Source: Devosia oryzisoli (GTDB lineage: Bacteria > Pseudomonadota > Alphaproteobacteria > Rhizobiales > Devosiaceae). From it: a stretch of DNA of 64,000 nucleotides. This document shows, piece by piece, positions 53,450 through 62,076 of this stretch. Made by a program: the position numbers and the translations under genes. Location: NCBI RefSeq assembly GCF_014837245.1, contig NZ_JACYFU010000003.1, positions 62,001 to 126,000 on the forward strand, read 5' to 3'. Positions within the stretch are counted from its first letter, which is position 1, and every line of letters begins with the position of its first letter. The notes beneath the pieces were generated by a model. The model saw nothing but the letters and a program-made list of their open reading frames with translations, was not told the DNA's origin and made no database searches.

Positions 53450-54133
53450 ATGATACCCGCAATCGAGACGCTTCGCCTGGCCCCGTTCGACGCCGTCATC
53501 TTCGACATGGACGGGACCCTTCTTGATACCGAGGCTGTGTTCCGCACCATCGTCTTCGAGGTCTGTGAGGAACTCGGCTTCGAGATGACGGACAGTGTGC
53601 ATCATTCCATGGTGGGCTCGAGCCACGAGCGCACCCGCCAGTTGCTGCTCGAAGCCTATGGCGTCAGCTTTCCCTACACGCTGTTCGATCAGAGGTGCCG
53701 CACGAGCATGCGTGCGCGCAGCCACGGTGGCGTGCCCGTAAAGGCCGGAGCGCGCGAGTTCATTACCGAGCTGCGCGCTCGTGGCATCCCCGCCGCAGTC
53801 GCCACCTCATCGCGCAACCCGCACGCCCAGCACCACCTGTCCACGGCGGGCCTGTTCGATCTGTTCGACACGGTCGTGACACGCGACGACGTGGTCAATC
53901 CCAAGCCGCACCCCGAACCCTTCCTCACCGCGGCGCAGCGGCTGGGGATCGAGCCCCGGCTGTGCCTTGCGCTCGAAGACAGCCATATGGGCGTCCGCGC
54001 GGCCCATGCGGCCGGCATGCAGACGGTCATGGTGCCCGATCTCGTGGGACCCAATGCGGACATTCACGCATTGGGCGTAACGGTGCTCGAGAGCATCGTG
54101 CACGTGCATGAGGCGGCCTTTCCGCGTCCGTGA
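53450..54133 (+). CDS. HAD-superfamily phosphatase (beta-phosphoglucomutase-like)
   Basis: 227 residues from ATG 53450. Motif I DMDGT, motif II with AVATSSRNPHA, lysine in VVNPKPHPEP and motif III EDSHMGVRAAHAAGM. Subclass with helical cap; phosphosugar or pseudouridine phosphate are common substrates. It is divergent from selO, with a 103-base gap. Confidence 0.85.
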   Translation: MIPAIETLRLAPFDAVIFDMDGTLLDTEAVFRTIVFEVCEELGFEMTDSVHHSMVGSSHERTRQLLLEAYGVSFPYTLFDQRCRTSMRARSHGGVPVKAGAREFITELRARGIPAAVATSSRNPHAQHHLSTAGLFDLFDTVVTRDDVVNPKPHPEPFLTAAQRLGIEPRLCLALEDSHMGVRAAHAAGMQTVMVPDLVGPNADIHALGVTVLESIVHVHEAAFPRP

Positions 54134-54195
54134 CACTGGCGCCCCAGCCACACCCGGCAGGATTTCGTTAACCACGCCCGCTAATGGATAAAGCT

Positions 54196-54211
54196 TTACC
54201 CAATGGGGTAA
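54196..54211. promoter_or_regulatory. Palindrome TTACCC-AATG-GGGTAA in front of the cell-wall hydrolase
   Basis: Perfect 6-base arms with a 4-base spacer in the 260-base gap between the HAD and hydrolase genes. May be a regulator site or a weak hairpin after the HAD gene. Confidence 0.35.
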
Positions 54212-54273
54212 GGCGCTGTTCAGCACGTCCGAAGCCAATGAATTTTCAGGGTTTTCATCCCTGTTCGGCTCCA

Positions 54274-54320
54274 TTAACCGTACTTTAATCAGCTAACGGC
54301 TATGGTTAACTGGACGTAAA
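54274..54320. promoter_or_regulatory. CtrA-type boxes
   Basis: TTAACCGTACTTTAA at 54274-54288 is a full TTAA-N7-TTAA CtrA site. A second, TTAACTGGACGTAAA at 54306-54320, has one mismatch. They lie 74-120 bases upstream of the cell-wall hydrolase start, so cell-cycle control by CtrA is expected. Confidence 0.6.
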
Positions 54321-54393
54321 TTACATCTTCCATAGTCGGATCGGCTTGGCTAGTGTGCCGGCCGAACGAGGTCCACCTCCGGTGAGATCTTGA

Positions 54394-55338
54394 TTGAAGG
54401 CCCACCGGAAACGACCGGACGGGCTCAGGGGCAAGGACGGGGCATTGACCAGAGGCTGGCGGGGCAAAGCGATGCGCGCGGTATCTCACGCGCTGGCAAT
54501 CGGAGCTGCGGCTCTGGTTCTGTTCGTTACTCTTTCCCCGGCACGTGCCGATCAGGATGCCGTCTTCCCGCAAGCCGTTCCCGCCGACATCGCTCAGCTC
54601 CGCACCCAGCCGGCCCTCGGGCCCACGCTGTTGCCGCCCGAGCCGGGACGGCAGCATCTCAACGCCGCCCTTTTGACCAACTACATCAAGCGCCAGGAAA
54701 CCCTGCGCGCCTTCGACGTCAACGCTGCCGGTCCAAAGCCCGAGCTGACTGCCGACGTGCTCATGGGTTACATCGCCCGCGGTTCCCTGGGCGGCGGCAA
54801 CATGGCCCTCTCGGCCATCGATAGCTTCACGTCCGAACCGGCGAAGCCTGCGTCCACGGTCACCTCCGACCTCCTCGCAAGCTACGTGCAGAAGGGTTAC
54901 GTGCCGACTGCAAAGCGCATCGAAACCGCCAACAACGAGCGTGGTTGCCTCGCCCAGGCCATCTACCACGAAGCCCGCGGCGAAAGCGCGACCGGCCAGC
55001 TCGCCGTGGCGAACATCATCGTCAACCGCGCCCGGTCCAAACGTTTCCCTGCATCGCTCTGTGGCGTCGTCTATCAGAACGCCGACAAGGGCCGCTATCG
55101 CTGCCAGTTCACCTTTGCCTGCGACGGCCGCAGCGATACGCCCAAGGAACGCCGCGCCTGGGCCCGTTCGGTAGCTCTGGCCGAAAAGGTTTATGCCGAA
55201 TACGCGACAGGCGAAGACGTCGGCGCCCTGCCCAAATCGGCGCTCTACTATCACACCACGGCCGTGCGCCCCTCCTGGTCGCGCACCTATCAGCAGGTTG
55301 CCGAAGTCGGCGCGCACATCTTCTACGCGCCCAACTGA
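54394..55338 (+). CDS. Cell-wall hydrolase, SleB (Hydrolase_2) family
   Basis: 314 residues from a TTG at 54394, or 288 from ATG 54472. A hydrophobic signal or anchor (HALAIGAAALVLFVTLSPARA) follows the basic start. The C-terminal third is the SleB/CwlJ domain with LAQAIYHEARGESATGQLAVANIIVNRA in pieces; the catalytic glutamate is in YHEARGE. It cuts peptidoglycan in the periplasm. Two CtrA boxes upstream fit a role in division or growth. Start uncertain; both options keep the anchor. Confidence 0.8.
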   Translation: MKAHRKRPDGLRGKDGALTRGWRGKAMRAVSHALAIGAAALVLFVTLSPARADQDAVFPQAVPADIAQLRTQPALGPTLLPPEPGRQHLNAALLTNYIKRQETLRAFDVNAAGPKPELTADVLMGYIARGSLGGGNMALSAIDSFTSEPAKPASTVTSDLLASYVQKGYVPTAKRIETANNERGCLAQAIYHEARGESATGQLAVANIIVNRARSKRFPASLCGVVYQNADKGRYRCQFTFACDGRSDTPKERRAWARSVALAEKVYAEYATGEDVGALPKSALYYHTTAVRPSWSRTYQQVAEVGAHIFYAPN

Positions 55339-55356
55339 GCAACACCTGAAACAAAA

Positions 55357-55377
55357 AAGGGCGCCGTGGGCGCCCTT
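55357..55377 (-). terminator. Rho-independent terminator of pckA
   Basis: AAGGGCGCC-GTG-GGCGCCCTT: a 9-bp stem, with six T following on the minus strand, between the convergent pckA and cell-wall hydrolase genes. It may also serve the plus strand weakly. Confidence 0.8.
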
Positions 55378-55399
55378 CGCATTTCGGGGATGCCAGCCG

Positions 55400-56992
55400 C
55401 TATTCCGCAGCCTCGGCCAAGTGCGGCCCGGCCCCGGCATCGGCGCCTGCGCCGAACTTTTCAAAGTTCTTCCGGAACAGTCCCACCAGGCGCGCCGCCG
55501 CCCGCTCATAGGCTTCCGCGTCCGACCAGGTCTGGCGGGGGTCGAGCAGTGCAGGATCGACGCCCGGCACCGCCTCCGGCACCTCGAAGCCGAACAGCGG
55601 GTCGGTGCGCATCGCGACGTCATCGAGCCCACCATCGAGCGCCGCCGTGAGCAGGCGGCGGGTCGAGGCGATATCGATGCGCCTGCCCACGCCATAGCCC
55701 CCGCCCGTCCAGCCGGTGTTGAGGAGCCAGGCCTGCGCACCGCTGCGGCGCAGCCGCTCGGCCAGCATGGCGCCATAAACCGTCGGGTGCAAAGGCATGA
55801 AGGGGGCCCCGAAACAGGCCGAGAAGGTCGCCTGCGGCTCGGTGATGCCGCGTTCGGTGCCCGCAACCTTGGCCGTGTAGCCGGAGAGAAAATGATAGAC
55901 CGCCTGTTCGGGGGTCAGCCGGGCCAGCGGGGGCAGCACGCCAAACGCGTCGGCGGTGAGGAAGACGACCGTCTTCGGCGTGCCTCCGACCGTGCCCGGA
56001 GCGACCTTGGGCAGGGCAGCAAGCGGATAGGCAGCACGGGTGTTTTCGGTGCGCGAAATGTCATCGAATATCGGCACGCCTTGTTTATCGAGCACCACAT
56101 TTTCGAGCACGGTGCCAAACCGCTGCGTCGCGGCGTAGATCTCGGGTTCGGCTTCGGCCGAAAGCCGCACCGTCTTGGCGTAGCACCCTCCTTCGAGATT
56201 GAAGACGCCCGCGTCGTCCCAGCCGTGTTCGTCGTCGCCGATCAGCGGGCGAGCCGAATCGTTCGAAAGCGTGGTCTTGCCCGTGCCCGAAAGCCCGAAG
56301 AACAGTGCCGCCTCTCCTTCCGGCCCCAGATTGGCCGAGCAGTGCATGGGCAGGACACCGGCGCGCGGCGCGTGGAAATTGAAGAGCGAGAACACGGCCT
56401 TCTTGATCTCGCCCGCATAGAGCGTGCCGGCGATGACGACGATGTTGCGGCTCATGTCGAGCGCTATGACCGTTTCGGTGCGGGTGCCGTGGCGATCTGG
56501 ATCGGCCTGGAAGAGCGGGGCGTGCACGATGGTCACGTCACGCGCATCGGCAGCGATCGGGAGGCCGTCTTCGGGCCGGATCAGCAGGTTGCGGATGAAG
56601 AGCGCGTGCCAGGCGCTCGGGGTCAGGACCGTGACCGCATATTGGTGACGGGCCGAGGCTCCGGCCAAAAGGTCTTCGACAAAGAGTTCCTGATGGCCCA
56701 GATGCTCTTTCACATCGGCCAGAAGCAGGTCGAACCGGTCAGGCGCCATGCCCCCGGCATTGTCCCACCACACGGCGTTTTCCGTCAGCCCGTCGCGCAC
56801 GATGAACTTGTCCTTGGGCGAGCGGCCGGTGAAGGCGCCAGTTTCTACGGACAAGGCGCCATGGGCCGTCAGTTGCGCACCACCCTGCCCCAGGGCGCGG
56901 GCAACCAGGGCCGGCACCGTAGCGTTGTGAACAGGGGCGCTGGCGCCTGCGACAATGTCCGCCCTCAGGCCCTGGTGATCGAAATGCGTCAT
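55400..56992 (-). CDS. pckA: Phosphoenolpyruvate carboxykinase (ATP)
   Basis: 530 residues, full length. Kinase loop [13 protein letters not shown], metal/substrate blocks [10 protein letters not shown] near residue 55 and HWGWDD-like [15 protein letters not shown]. Gluconeogenic step oxaloacetate to PEP. Divergent from chvI across a 255-base gap, the conserved arrangement in Rhizobiales where ChvI is close to pckA. Confidence 0.95.
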   Translation of the reverse strand: MTHFDHQGLRADIVAGASAPVHNATVPALVARALGQGGAQLTAHGALSVETGAFTGRSPKDKFIVRDGLTENAVWWDNAGGMAPDRFDLLLADVKEHLGHQELFVEDLLAGASARHQYAVTVLTPSAWHALFIRNLLIRPEDGLPIAADARDVTIVHAPLFQADPDRHGTRTETVIALDMSRNIVVIAGTLYAGEIKKAVFSLFNFHAPRAGVLPMHCSANLGPEGEAALFFGLSGTGKTTLSNDSARPLIGDDEHGWDDAGVFNLEGGCYAKTVRLSAEAEPEIYAATQRFGTVLENVVLDKQGVPIFDDISRTENTRAAYPLAALPKVAPGTVGGTPKTVVFLTADAFGVLPPLARLTPEQAVYHFLSGYTAKVAGTERGITEPQATFSACFGAPFMPLHPTVYGAMLAERLRRSGAQAWLLNTGWTGGGYGVGRRIDIASTRRLLTAALDGGLDDVAMRTDPLFGFEVPEAVPGVDPALLDPRQTWSDAEAYERAAARLVGLFRKNFEKFGAGADAGAGPHLAEAAE

Positions 56993-57247
56993 TTCTACTC
57001 TCCGATGCTGACGGCCAAACCGGGCTCGTCATGGCCGGAAAATAGGGGGGACGGGACCCTCCAAACCATCGGGCAATGCGTCGTAAGACGGAAGTCGGAC
57101 AGAAGATGGCGCGCAGTGTGCACTGGCACAAAAGCCGCAAGCGCCTTATTTAATGCGTAATTGTCGCCTGCAACGGCGGAGCGCGGCCAAGTCGCGGAGC
57201 CGGAATTGGCCAGACACGACGAAGCGTCACAAGAAGAAAGGCAGCCC

Positions 57248-57961
57248 ATGCCAAAGATCGCCCTGGTGGATGATGACCGCAATATTCTCACCTCGGTGTC
57301 CCTGACACTGGAAGCGGAAGGGTATCAGGTCGCCACCTATACGGACGGCGCCTCGGGTCTCGAGGGGCTGACCACCGACAGGCCCGACCTGGCCATCCTG
57401 GACATCAAGATGCCCCGCATGGACGGCATGGAGTTGCTGCGCCGCCTGCGGCAGAAGTCGGATGTCCCGGTGATTTTTCTCACCTCCAAGGATGAGGAAA
57501 TCGACGAGCTTTTCGGGCTCAAGATGGGGGCGGACGACTTCATCACCAAGCCGTTCAGCCAGCGCCTGCTGGTGGAACGCGTCAAGGCGATCCTGCGCCG
57601 CTCCGCGCCCCGCGACGCCGCAGCAACCATCGGAGGCGTCGAACCGCCGCCGAGCAAGGCGCTGATCGAGCGCGGCAATCTGGTGATGGACGAGGAGCGC
57701 CACACCTGCACCTGGAAGGGGCAGCGTGTCACCCTCACCGTCACCGAATTCCTGATCCTGCAGGCCTTGGCGCTCCGGCCCGGCGTCGTCAAGTCGCGCA
57801 ACGCGCTGATGGACGCGGCCTATGACGACCAGGTCTATGTGGACGACCGGACCATCGACAGCCACATCAAGCGGCTGCGCAAGAAGTTCAAGGCGACGGA
57901 TGACGATTTCGAGATGATCGAGACGCTGTATGGCGTCGGCTACCGCTTCAAGGAGCAGTAA
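57248..57961 (+). CDS. chvI: Response regulator ChvI
   Basis: 237 residues from ATG 57248. OmpR/PhoB type: receiver with D8/D9, phospho-acceptor D52 in [12 protein letters not shown] and K101 in ITKPFS; winged helix in the second half ([30 protein letters not shown]). Partner of ChvG; controls envelope, exopolysaccharide and acid response in rhizobia and agrobacteria. The next gene, chvG, starts 8 bases later. Confidence 0.93.
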   Translation: MPKIALVDDDRNILTSVSLTLEAEGYQVATYTDGASGLEGLTTDRPDLAILDIKMPRMDGMELLRRLRQKSDVPVIFLTSKDEEIDELFGLKMGADDFITKPFSQRLLVERVKAILRRSAPRDAAATIGGVEPPPSKALIERGNLVMDEERHTCTWKGQRVTLTVTEFLILQALALRPGVVKSRNALMDAAYDDQVYVDDRTIDSHIKRLRKKFKATDDDFEMIETLYGVGYRFKEQ

Positions 57962-57969
57962 GGCCTATC

Positions 57970-59772
57970 TTGTCCAGCACGGAGACCGATCTCGAGCGCC
58001 CGCGCGCCGCGGCCGATGCCGACGCGGCGCATGCCCATGCGCCCGAGCGCGGCAGCCGCCGCCGGCGCGGCTGGCGCATGGTCCTGACGCCCCTGGTCAA
58101 GGCAGCGCATGCCATCCGACGGTTCCTCGATTTCACGATCTTTTCCAGCCTCACCCGGCGCATCATCGTGCTCAACCTGGCGGGCCTGCTCGTGCTCGTT
58201 GTGGGAATACTCTACCTCAACCAGTGGCGCGCCGGTCTCATCGATGCGCGGGTGCAGTCGCTGCGCGTGCAGGGCGAAATCATCGCCGCCGCCATCGCGG
58301 CCTCGGCGACCGTCGACAGCGACGTCATCCAGGTCAATCCAGACCGCCTGCTCGAACTGCAGGGCGACGGCAGTTTTTCGCCGCTCTCCTATTTCGACCC
58401 GACGCTGGAATTTCCCATCAACCCCGAGCGGGTGGCGCCGCTCCTGCGCAATCTCATCCTGCCCACCCGCACGCGCGCCCGCATCTACGACCAGCAGGGG
58501 TTGATGATCCTCGACAGCAACAACCTCTATTCAGCCGGAGAGGTGTTGCGCCAGACCATCGACACGCAGAACACCCAGAGCTTCTTCCTGCTCGACTGGT
58601 GGAACGCGCTGATCTCCTGGGCCCCGGGCAACAACTATCCGACCTACCAGGAGCACGGACCCTCCGAGGGGGCGAAATATCCCGAGGTCGCATCGGCCCT
58701 GCAGGGTGCGCCGGCCGATTTCGTGCGGGTGGATGCGCAGAACCGGCTGGTGGTTTCGGTCGCGGTGCCGGTGCAGCGGCTGCGCGCCATCGTCGGCGCC
58801 ATCCTGCTGTCCACTGCGCCGGGCGACATCGACGCCGTCGTGGCCCAGGAGCGCTGGAGCATCCTGCGCATTGCCATGATCGCGACGGGCGTCCAGATCG
58901 CCCTGTCCCTGCTGCTGGCTGGCACCATTGCGGGGCCCATGCGGCGCCTCTCCGCAGCAGCCGAGCGGGTGCAGACGGCCGGCAATGCGCGCGCCGAAAT
59001 CCCCGATCTGACGGATCGGCCCGATGAAATCGGGCACCTCTCAGGCGCGCTGCGGCGCATGACCGATGGGCTCTACAATCGGATCGAGGCCATCGAGCGC
59101 TTCGCCGCCGACGTGGCGCACGAGCTCAAGAACCCCCTGACTTCGCTCCGCTCGGCGGTGGAAACGCTGCCGCTGGCGAAAAAAGCGGAAGACCGCGAGC
59201 GCCTCACCAACATCATCCAGCACGACGTCAGGCGCCTCGACCGTCTCATCACCGACATCTCCAGCGCCAGCCGCCTCGATGCCGAACTGGCGCGCGAAAG
59301 CGCCGAGCAGGTGGATATCCAGACACTGGCCGAAGCCATGGTCGCCATTCAGGCCGACGTGGCGGCGAACCGCGACGTCGTGGTGCGCATGGGCAAGCGG
59401 ACCGGGCGCGGATCGAGCATCGTCAATGGCCACGAAAGCCGGCTGGCGCAGGTCTTTGCCAACCTCATCGACAACGCCGTTTCCTTCTCGCCCGAGGGCG
59501 GCGCGGTCACCGTCGCCGTCGCCACCGATCCGGAGGCCATCACCGTCACGGTCAGCGACGAGGGGCCGGGCATCACCGGCGATGTCGGCCGCATCTTCCA
59601 GCGCTTCTATACCGACCGCCCCGAAGGGGAGAGCTTCGGCAACCATTCGGGGCTGGGCCTGTCCATCTCGCGCCAGATCGTTGAAGCGCACAAGGGCACC
59701 ATCCGCGCCCATAACCGCACGGACCGCTCGGGCGCCGTTTTCACCGTTGTGCTGCCGCGCACGCGAAAATAA
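57970..59772 (+). CDS. chvG: Sensor histidine kinase ChvG
   Basis: 600 residues from a TTG at 57970. Span near 65-83, periplasmic sensor to about 295, second span about 298-322, HAMP, then the phospho-acceptor H384 in FAADVAHELKNPL and ATPase boxes NLIDNAVSFSPEGG and VSDEGPGITGD. In rhizobia the periplasmic ExoR protein holds this kinase off; exoR is not in the window. Leads into hprK after 9 bases. Confidence 0.93.
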   Translation: MSSTETDLERPRAAADADAAHAHAPERGSRRRRGWRMVLTPLVKAAHAIRRFLDFTIFSSLTRRIIVLNLAGLLVLVVGILYLNQWRAGLIDARVQSLRVQGEIIAAAIAASATVDSDVIQVNPDRLLELQGDGSFSPLSYFDPTLEFPINPERVAPLLRNLILPTRTRARIYDQQGLMILDSNNLYSAGEVLRQTIDTQNTQSFFLLDWWNALISWAPGNNYPTYQEHGPSEGAKYPEVASALQGAPADFVRVDAQNRLVVSVAVPVQRLRAIVGAILLSTAPGDIDAVVAQERWSILRIAMIATGVQIALSLLLAGTIAGPMRRLSAAAERVQTAGNARAEIPDLTDRPDEIGHLSGALRRMTDGLYNRIEAIERFAADVAHELKNPLTSLRSAVETLPLAKKAEDRERLTNIIQHDVRRLDRLITDISSASRLDAELARESAEQVDIQTLAEAMVAIQADVAANRDVVVRMGKRTGRGSSIVNGHESRLAQVFANLIDNAVSFSPEGGAVTVAVATDPEAITVTVSDEGPGITGDVGRIFQRFYTDRPEGESFGNHSGLGLSISRQIVEAHKGTIRAHNRTDRSGAVFTVVLPRTRK

Positions 59773-59781
59773 ACTTGGCCC

Positions 59782-60249
59782 ATGAGCAAGCCCGTCAACA
59801 TCCACGGCACTGGCCTGGTCTTGGGCAGTTGCGGCGTCCTGCTGCGCGGCCTCTCGGGTGCGGGCAAATCCGTCCTTGCCCTCGCCCTGCTCGAGCGTTG
59901 GGAGGCGCGCGGACAGGCGGCTCTGCTAGTCTCGGACGACCGGGTGGATCTTGTCGAGGAGGCCGGGCATCTGGTGATGGTCGCCCCGCCGCAACTGGCC
60001 GGGCTCATCGAGCTCAGAGGGCGCGGCATCGTCAGCCGGCCCCACCAGGCCCGTTCGCCGCTGCACCTGGTGATTGATCTCGTGCCCGATTTCGCCCGCA
60101 TGCTCGAAGAGGACGCGCTCGAAACCGAACTTCTGGGCCACGTCCTCCCACGGGCCCCCGTGCCGCAGGCCGGGGTCATCGCGCTGGGTCACCAGGAACT
60201 GCTCGTGGCCGAGGCGGTGCGCGCAAGCGGCAAAGCATCCGCTCCGTGA
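59782..60249 (+). CDS. hprK: HPr kinase/phosphatase, short alphaproteobacterial form
   Basis: 155 residues: only the C-terminal catalytic half of the Firmicutes enzyme (about 310). P-loop GLSGAGKS at 23-30, acid pair SDDRV, and LVIDLVPDF in the signature region. It modifies HPr on serine. In this group HPrK lies beside chvG and a PTS lacking sugar permeases. Followed by the EIIA gene after 133 bases that hold a nested hairpin. Confidence 0.9.
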   Translation: MSKPVNIHGTGLVLGSCGVLLRGLSGAGKSVLALALLERWEARGQAALLVSDDRVDLVEEAGHLVMVAPPQLAGLIELRGRGIVSRPHQARSPLHLVIDLVPDFARMLEEDALETELLGHVLPRAPVPQAGVIALGHQELLVAEAVRASGKASAP

Positions 60250-60302
60250 CAAATTATCCCTTGCAAGCGTGGCTCATGGAGACAAGACTGCGCCGCGCTT
60301 GT

Positions 60303-60331
60303 CCGCCGGCATGCACCGTGCGGACCGGCGG
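60303..60331 (+). other. Hairpin between hprK and EIIA genes
   Basis: Outer arms CCGCCGG and CCGGCGG (7 bp) enclose a smaller GCAC-GTGC repeat. No T-run follows. May affect message processing inside the operon. Confidence 0.45.
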
Positions 60332-60382
60332 GGGGCTCAAGAGCGGCTGCGCCACCGGGCAGCCGCCATTTGGGGAATATGC

Positions 60383-60781
60383 ATGATCGGACTGGTTCTG
60401 GTGACGCACGGCGCGCTGGCCGACGAATTCAAGCTGGCGATGGAACATGTGGTCGGGCCGCAGGAGTATATCGAGACCATCGCCATCGGGCCCGAGGACA
60501 ATGCCGAAAGCCGGCGCGAAGACATTCTGGCCGCCATCGACCGGGCGGAAAACGGCGATGGCGTCATCATCCTGACCGACATGTTCGGCGGCACGCCATC
60601 GAACCTGGCCATTTCCGTGATGCAGAATCGCAAGGTCGATGTCATCGCCGGCGTAAACCTGCCCATGCTGGTCAAGCTGGGGCGCGTGCGCGGGGAACTC
60701 GACATGGCCGCGGCCGTCAACCTGGCTCAGGAAGCGGGCCGCAAATACATCACGGTCGCCAATTCGATCCTCGGGAACTGA
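60383..60781 (+). CDS. PTS mannose-family EIIA component (regulatory)
   Basis: 132 residues from ATG 60383. EIIA-Man fold with active-site H9 in VLVTHGALADEF and DMFGGTPSNLA. No EIIB/C genes are near, so it acts in regulation: its phospho state reports carbon or nitrogen status. Encoded before HPr with 4 bases between. Confidence 0.9.
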   Translation: MIGLVLVTHGALADEFKLAMEHVVGPQEYIETIAIGPEDNAESRREDILAAIDRAENGDGVIILTDMFGGTPSNLAISVMQNRKVDVIAGVNLPMLVKLGRVRGELDMAAAVNLAQEAGRKYITVANSILGN

Positions 60782-60785
60782 TCCA

Positions 60786-61097
60786 ATGGACGGAGCCGCC
60801 AATGCCGGCCGGGCGCTGGCGCAGCAACTGACCATCGTCAACCGCAAGGGCCTGCACGCGCGCGCCTCCGCCCGCTTCGTGCGCACCGCCGAATGCTTCG
60901 ATGCCACCGTCAATGTGATCAAGGACGGCCAGTCCGTGGCGGGCAACTCCATCATGGGCCTGATGATGCTCGGCGCCGGCCCCGGCGCCACCATCCTCGT
61001 GCAGGCGACCGGCAAGCAGGCCCGCGAAGCCCTCGAAGCCATCGTGGAACTGGTCAACAACGGCTTTGACGAGGATGTCGAGGGGCTTGAGGGGTAG
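60786..61097 (+). CDS. ptsH: HPr phosphocarrier protein
   Basis: 103 residues. Active H24 in RKGLHARASARF and the regulatory serine S55 in GNSIMGLMML, the target of HPrK. Carries phosphate to the EIIA here and to others. Enzyme I is not in the window. Last gene of the chvI-chvG-hprK-EIIA-HPr row; the repeat cluster follows. Confidence 0.92.
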   Translation: MDGAANAGRALAQQLTIVNRKGLHARASARFVRTAECFDATVNVIKDGQSVAGNSIMGLMMLGAGPGATILVQATGKQAREALEAIVELVNNGFDEDVEGLEG

Positions 61098-61151
61098 GCC
61101 GGCGCCGGAACGCTGCTGTTGCGAGATGAGGGTTTGGACGGTGGGGCGGTG

Positions 61152-61398
61152 GTGGAGGCTGGTGTTCATAGTCTCCCTCCCGATCGGAGGGGAGGGATCA
61201 AGGGTGGGGGGCTGCTTGAGCCAGAAATGCTTGTTGCCATAAGCTGATCGTCCGGTGTTTTTGACTCCACCCCACCCTCGGTCCCTCCCCATCGGAGGGG
61301 AGGGAGGCGCACGAGGCGAGATTGCGGTGGGCTGTGGAGGCTAGTGTTCATCGTCTCCCTCCCCCTCGTGGGGAGGGATCAAGGGTGGGGGGGCTGCT
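61152..61398. repeat. Cluster of REP-like palindromic repeats
   Basis: Two direct copies of about 65 bases (61152-61216 and 61334-61398) share GTGGAGGCT, CTCCCTCCC, GGGGAGGGATCAAGGGTGGGG and GCTGCT in order. A third, inverted, copy lies near 61267-61303 (CCCACCC to GGGGAGGG). Each has a CCCTCCC/GGGAGGG hairpin core. They fill the gap between HPr and the DUF2937 gene. Such C/G-rich hairpin repeats are common intergenic elements in related genomes. Confidence 0.75.
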
Positions 61399-61455
61399 AT
61401 CCTGACTTTGGCCATTCTTGGCCCCGATAGTGCTTCGGTCGAAGGGAGGCCCGGC

Positions 61456-61974
61456 ATGTGGCGGCGGATGGTGGCAGGGATCGGGGGCATCGGCCTGGCT
61501 GCGGTGCTGAGCCAGTTTCCCGAATACGCCCAGCAGTATACGCAGCGCCTCGGCGGCGCGGTGGATGAGTTGCGCGTCATCACCACCGATTTCGACCGGG
61601 CGGCCGAGGCGGGTGGGCTCGACCGGACGCAGGCCCTGGGGCGCTACAACGCCTCCAATGACGAGTTTCTTGCCGGACGCGGCACCTCGATGACCGCCAC
61701 GTTCCAGCGTTTCGAGCGGCTCAGCCAGACCCTGGCCGAGATCGAGGGAGCCGACCCTGCGACGCGCCTGGCCAATCTGCCCGCCTATCTCGACAGCGAT
61801 ATCGGCCGGCGTACGCTCGAAGCCTACCGCCCGGCGGTGCCGATGACCGTGGAAGGCGTGCTCTACGCCGGGGGCGGCTTCATCCTCGGCTACCTCCTGA
61901 TCTCCGGCCTGCTGCGGTTCTTTGCCCTGCCATTCGGCCGGCGCAACCGCATTCGTCGCTCTCCGGGCTACTGA
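61456..61974 (+). CDS. DUF2937 family membrane protein
   Basis: 172 residues from ATG 61456 (GGGAGG upstream). N-terminal segment (MVAGIGGIGLAAVLSQFPEY) and C-terminal membrane segment (VEGVLYAGGGFILGYLLISGLLRFF in pieces) with a helical middle. Function unknown. It stands between the repeat cluster and ahcY. Confidence 0.75.
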   Translation: MWRRMVAGIGGIGLAAVLSQFPEYAQQYTQRLGGAVDELRVITTDFDRAAEAGGLDRTQALGRYNASNDEFLAGRGTSMTATFQRFERLSQTLAEIEGADPATRLANLPAYLDSDIGRRTLEAYRPAVPMTVEGVLYAGGGFILGYLLISGLLRFFALPFGRRNRIRRSPGY

Positions 61975-61984
61975 TCCGGTTAGG

Positions 61985-62006
61985 GATATAAACAAAGCTT
62001 TATATC
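61985..62006. promoter_or_regulatory. Candidate SahR/ArsR-type operator upstream of ahcY
   Basis: GATATAAA-CAAAGC-TTTATATC: perfect 8-base arms with a 6-base centre, 71 bases before the ahcY start. Methionine-cycle genes of Rhizobiales often carry such ATAAAG/CTTTAT sites for an ArsR-family regulator. It is short for an SAH riboswitch. Confidence 0.55.
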
Positions 62007-62076
62007 TCGCATTGATCCATCGGGGTGCTTTCCGTATAGGAGGGGCAACGACTTTTCCCCTTTTCGGAGTTCAACC

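Noticed and set aside
55193..57160. 655-codon open frame on the plus strand
   Set aside because: It runs antisense to pckA and reflects the high GC content; its translation has no domain pattern.
61975..62076. SAH riboswitch in the ahcY leader
   Set aside because: The leader is about 100 bases and shows only one palindrome; the conserved pseudoknot core of SAH riboswitches was not recognised.
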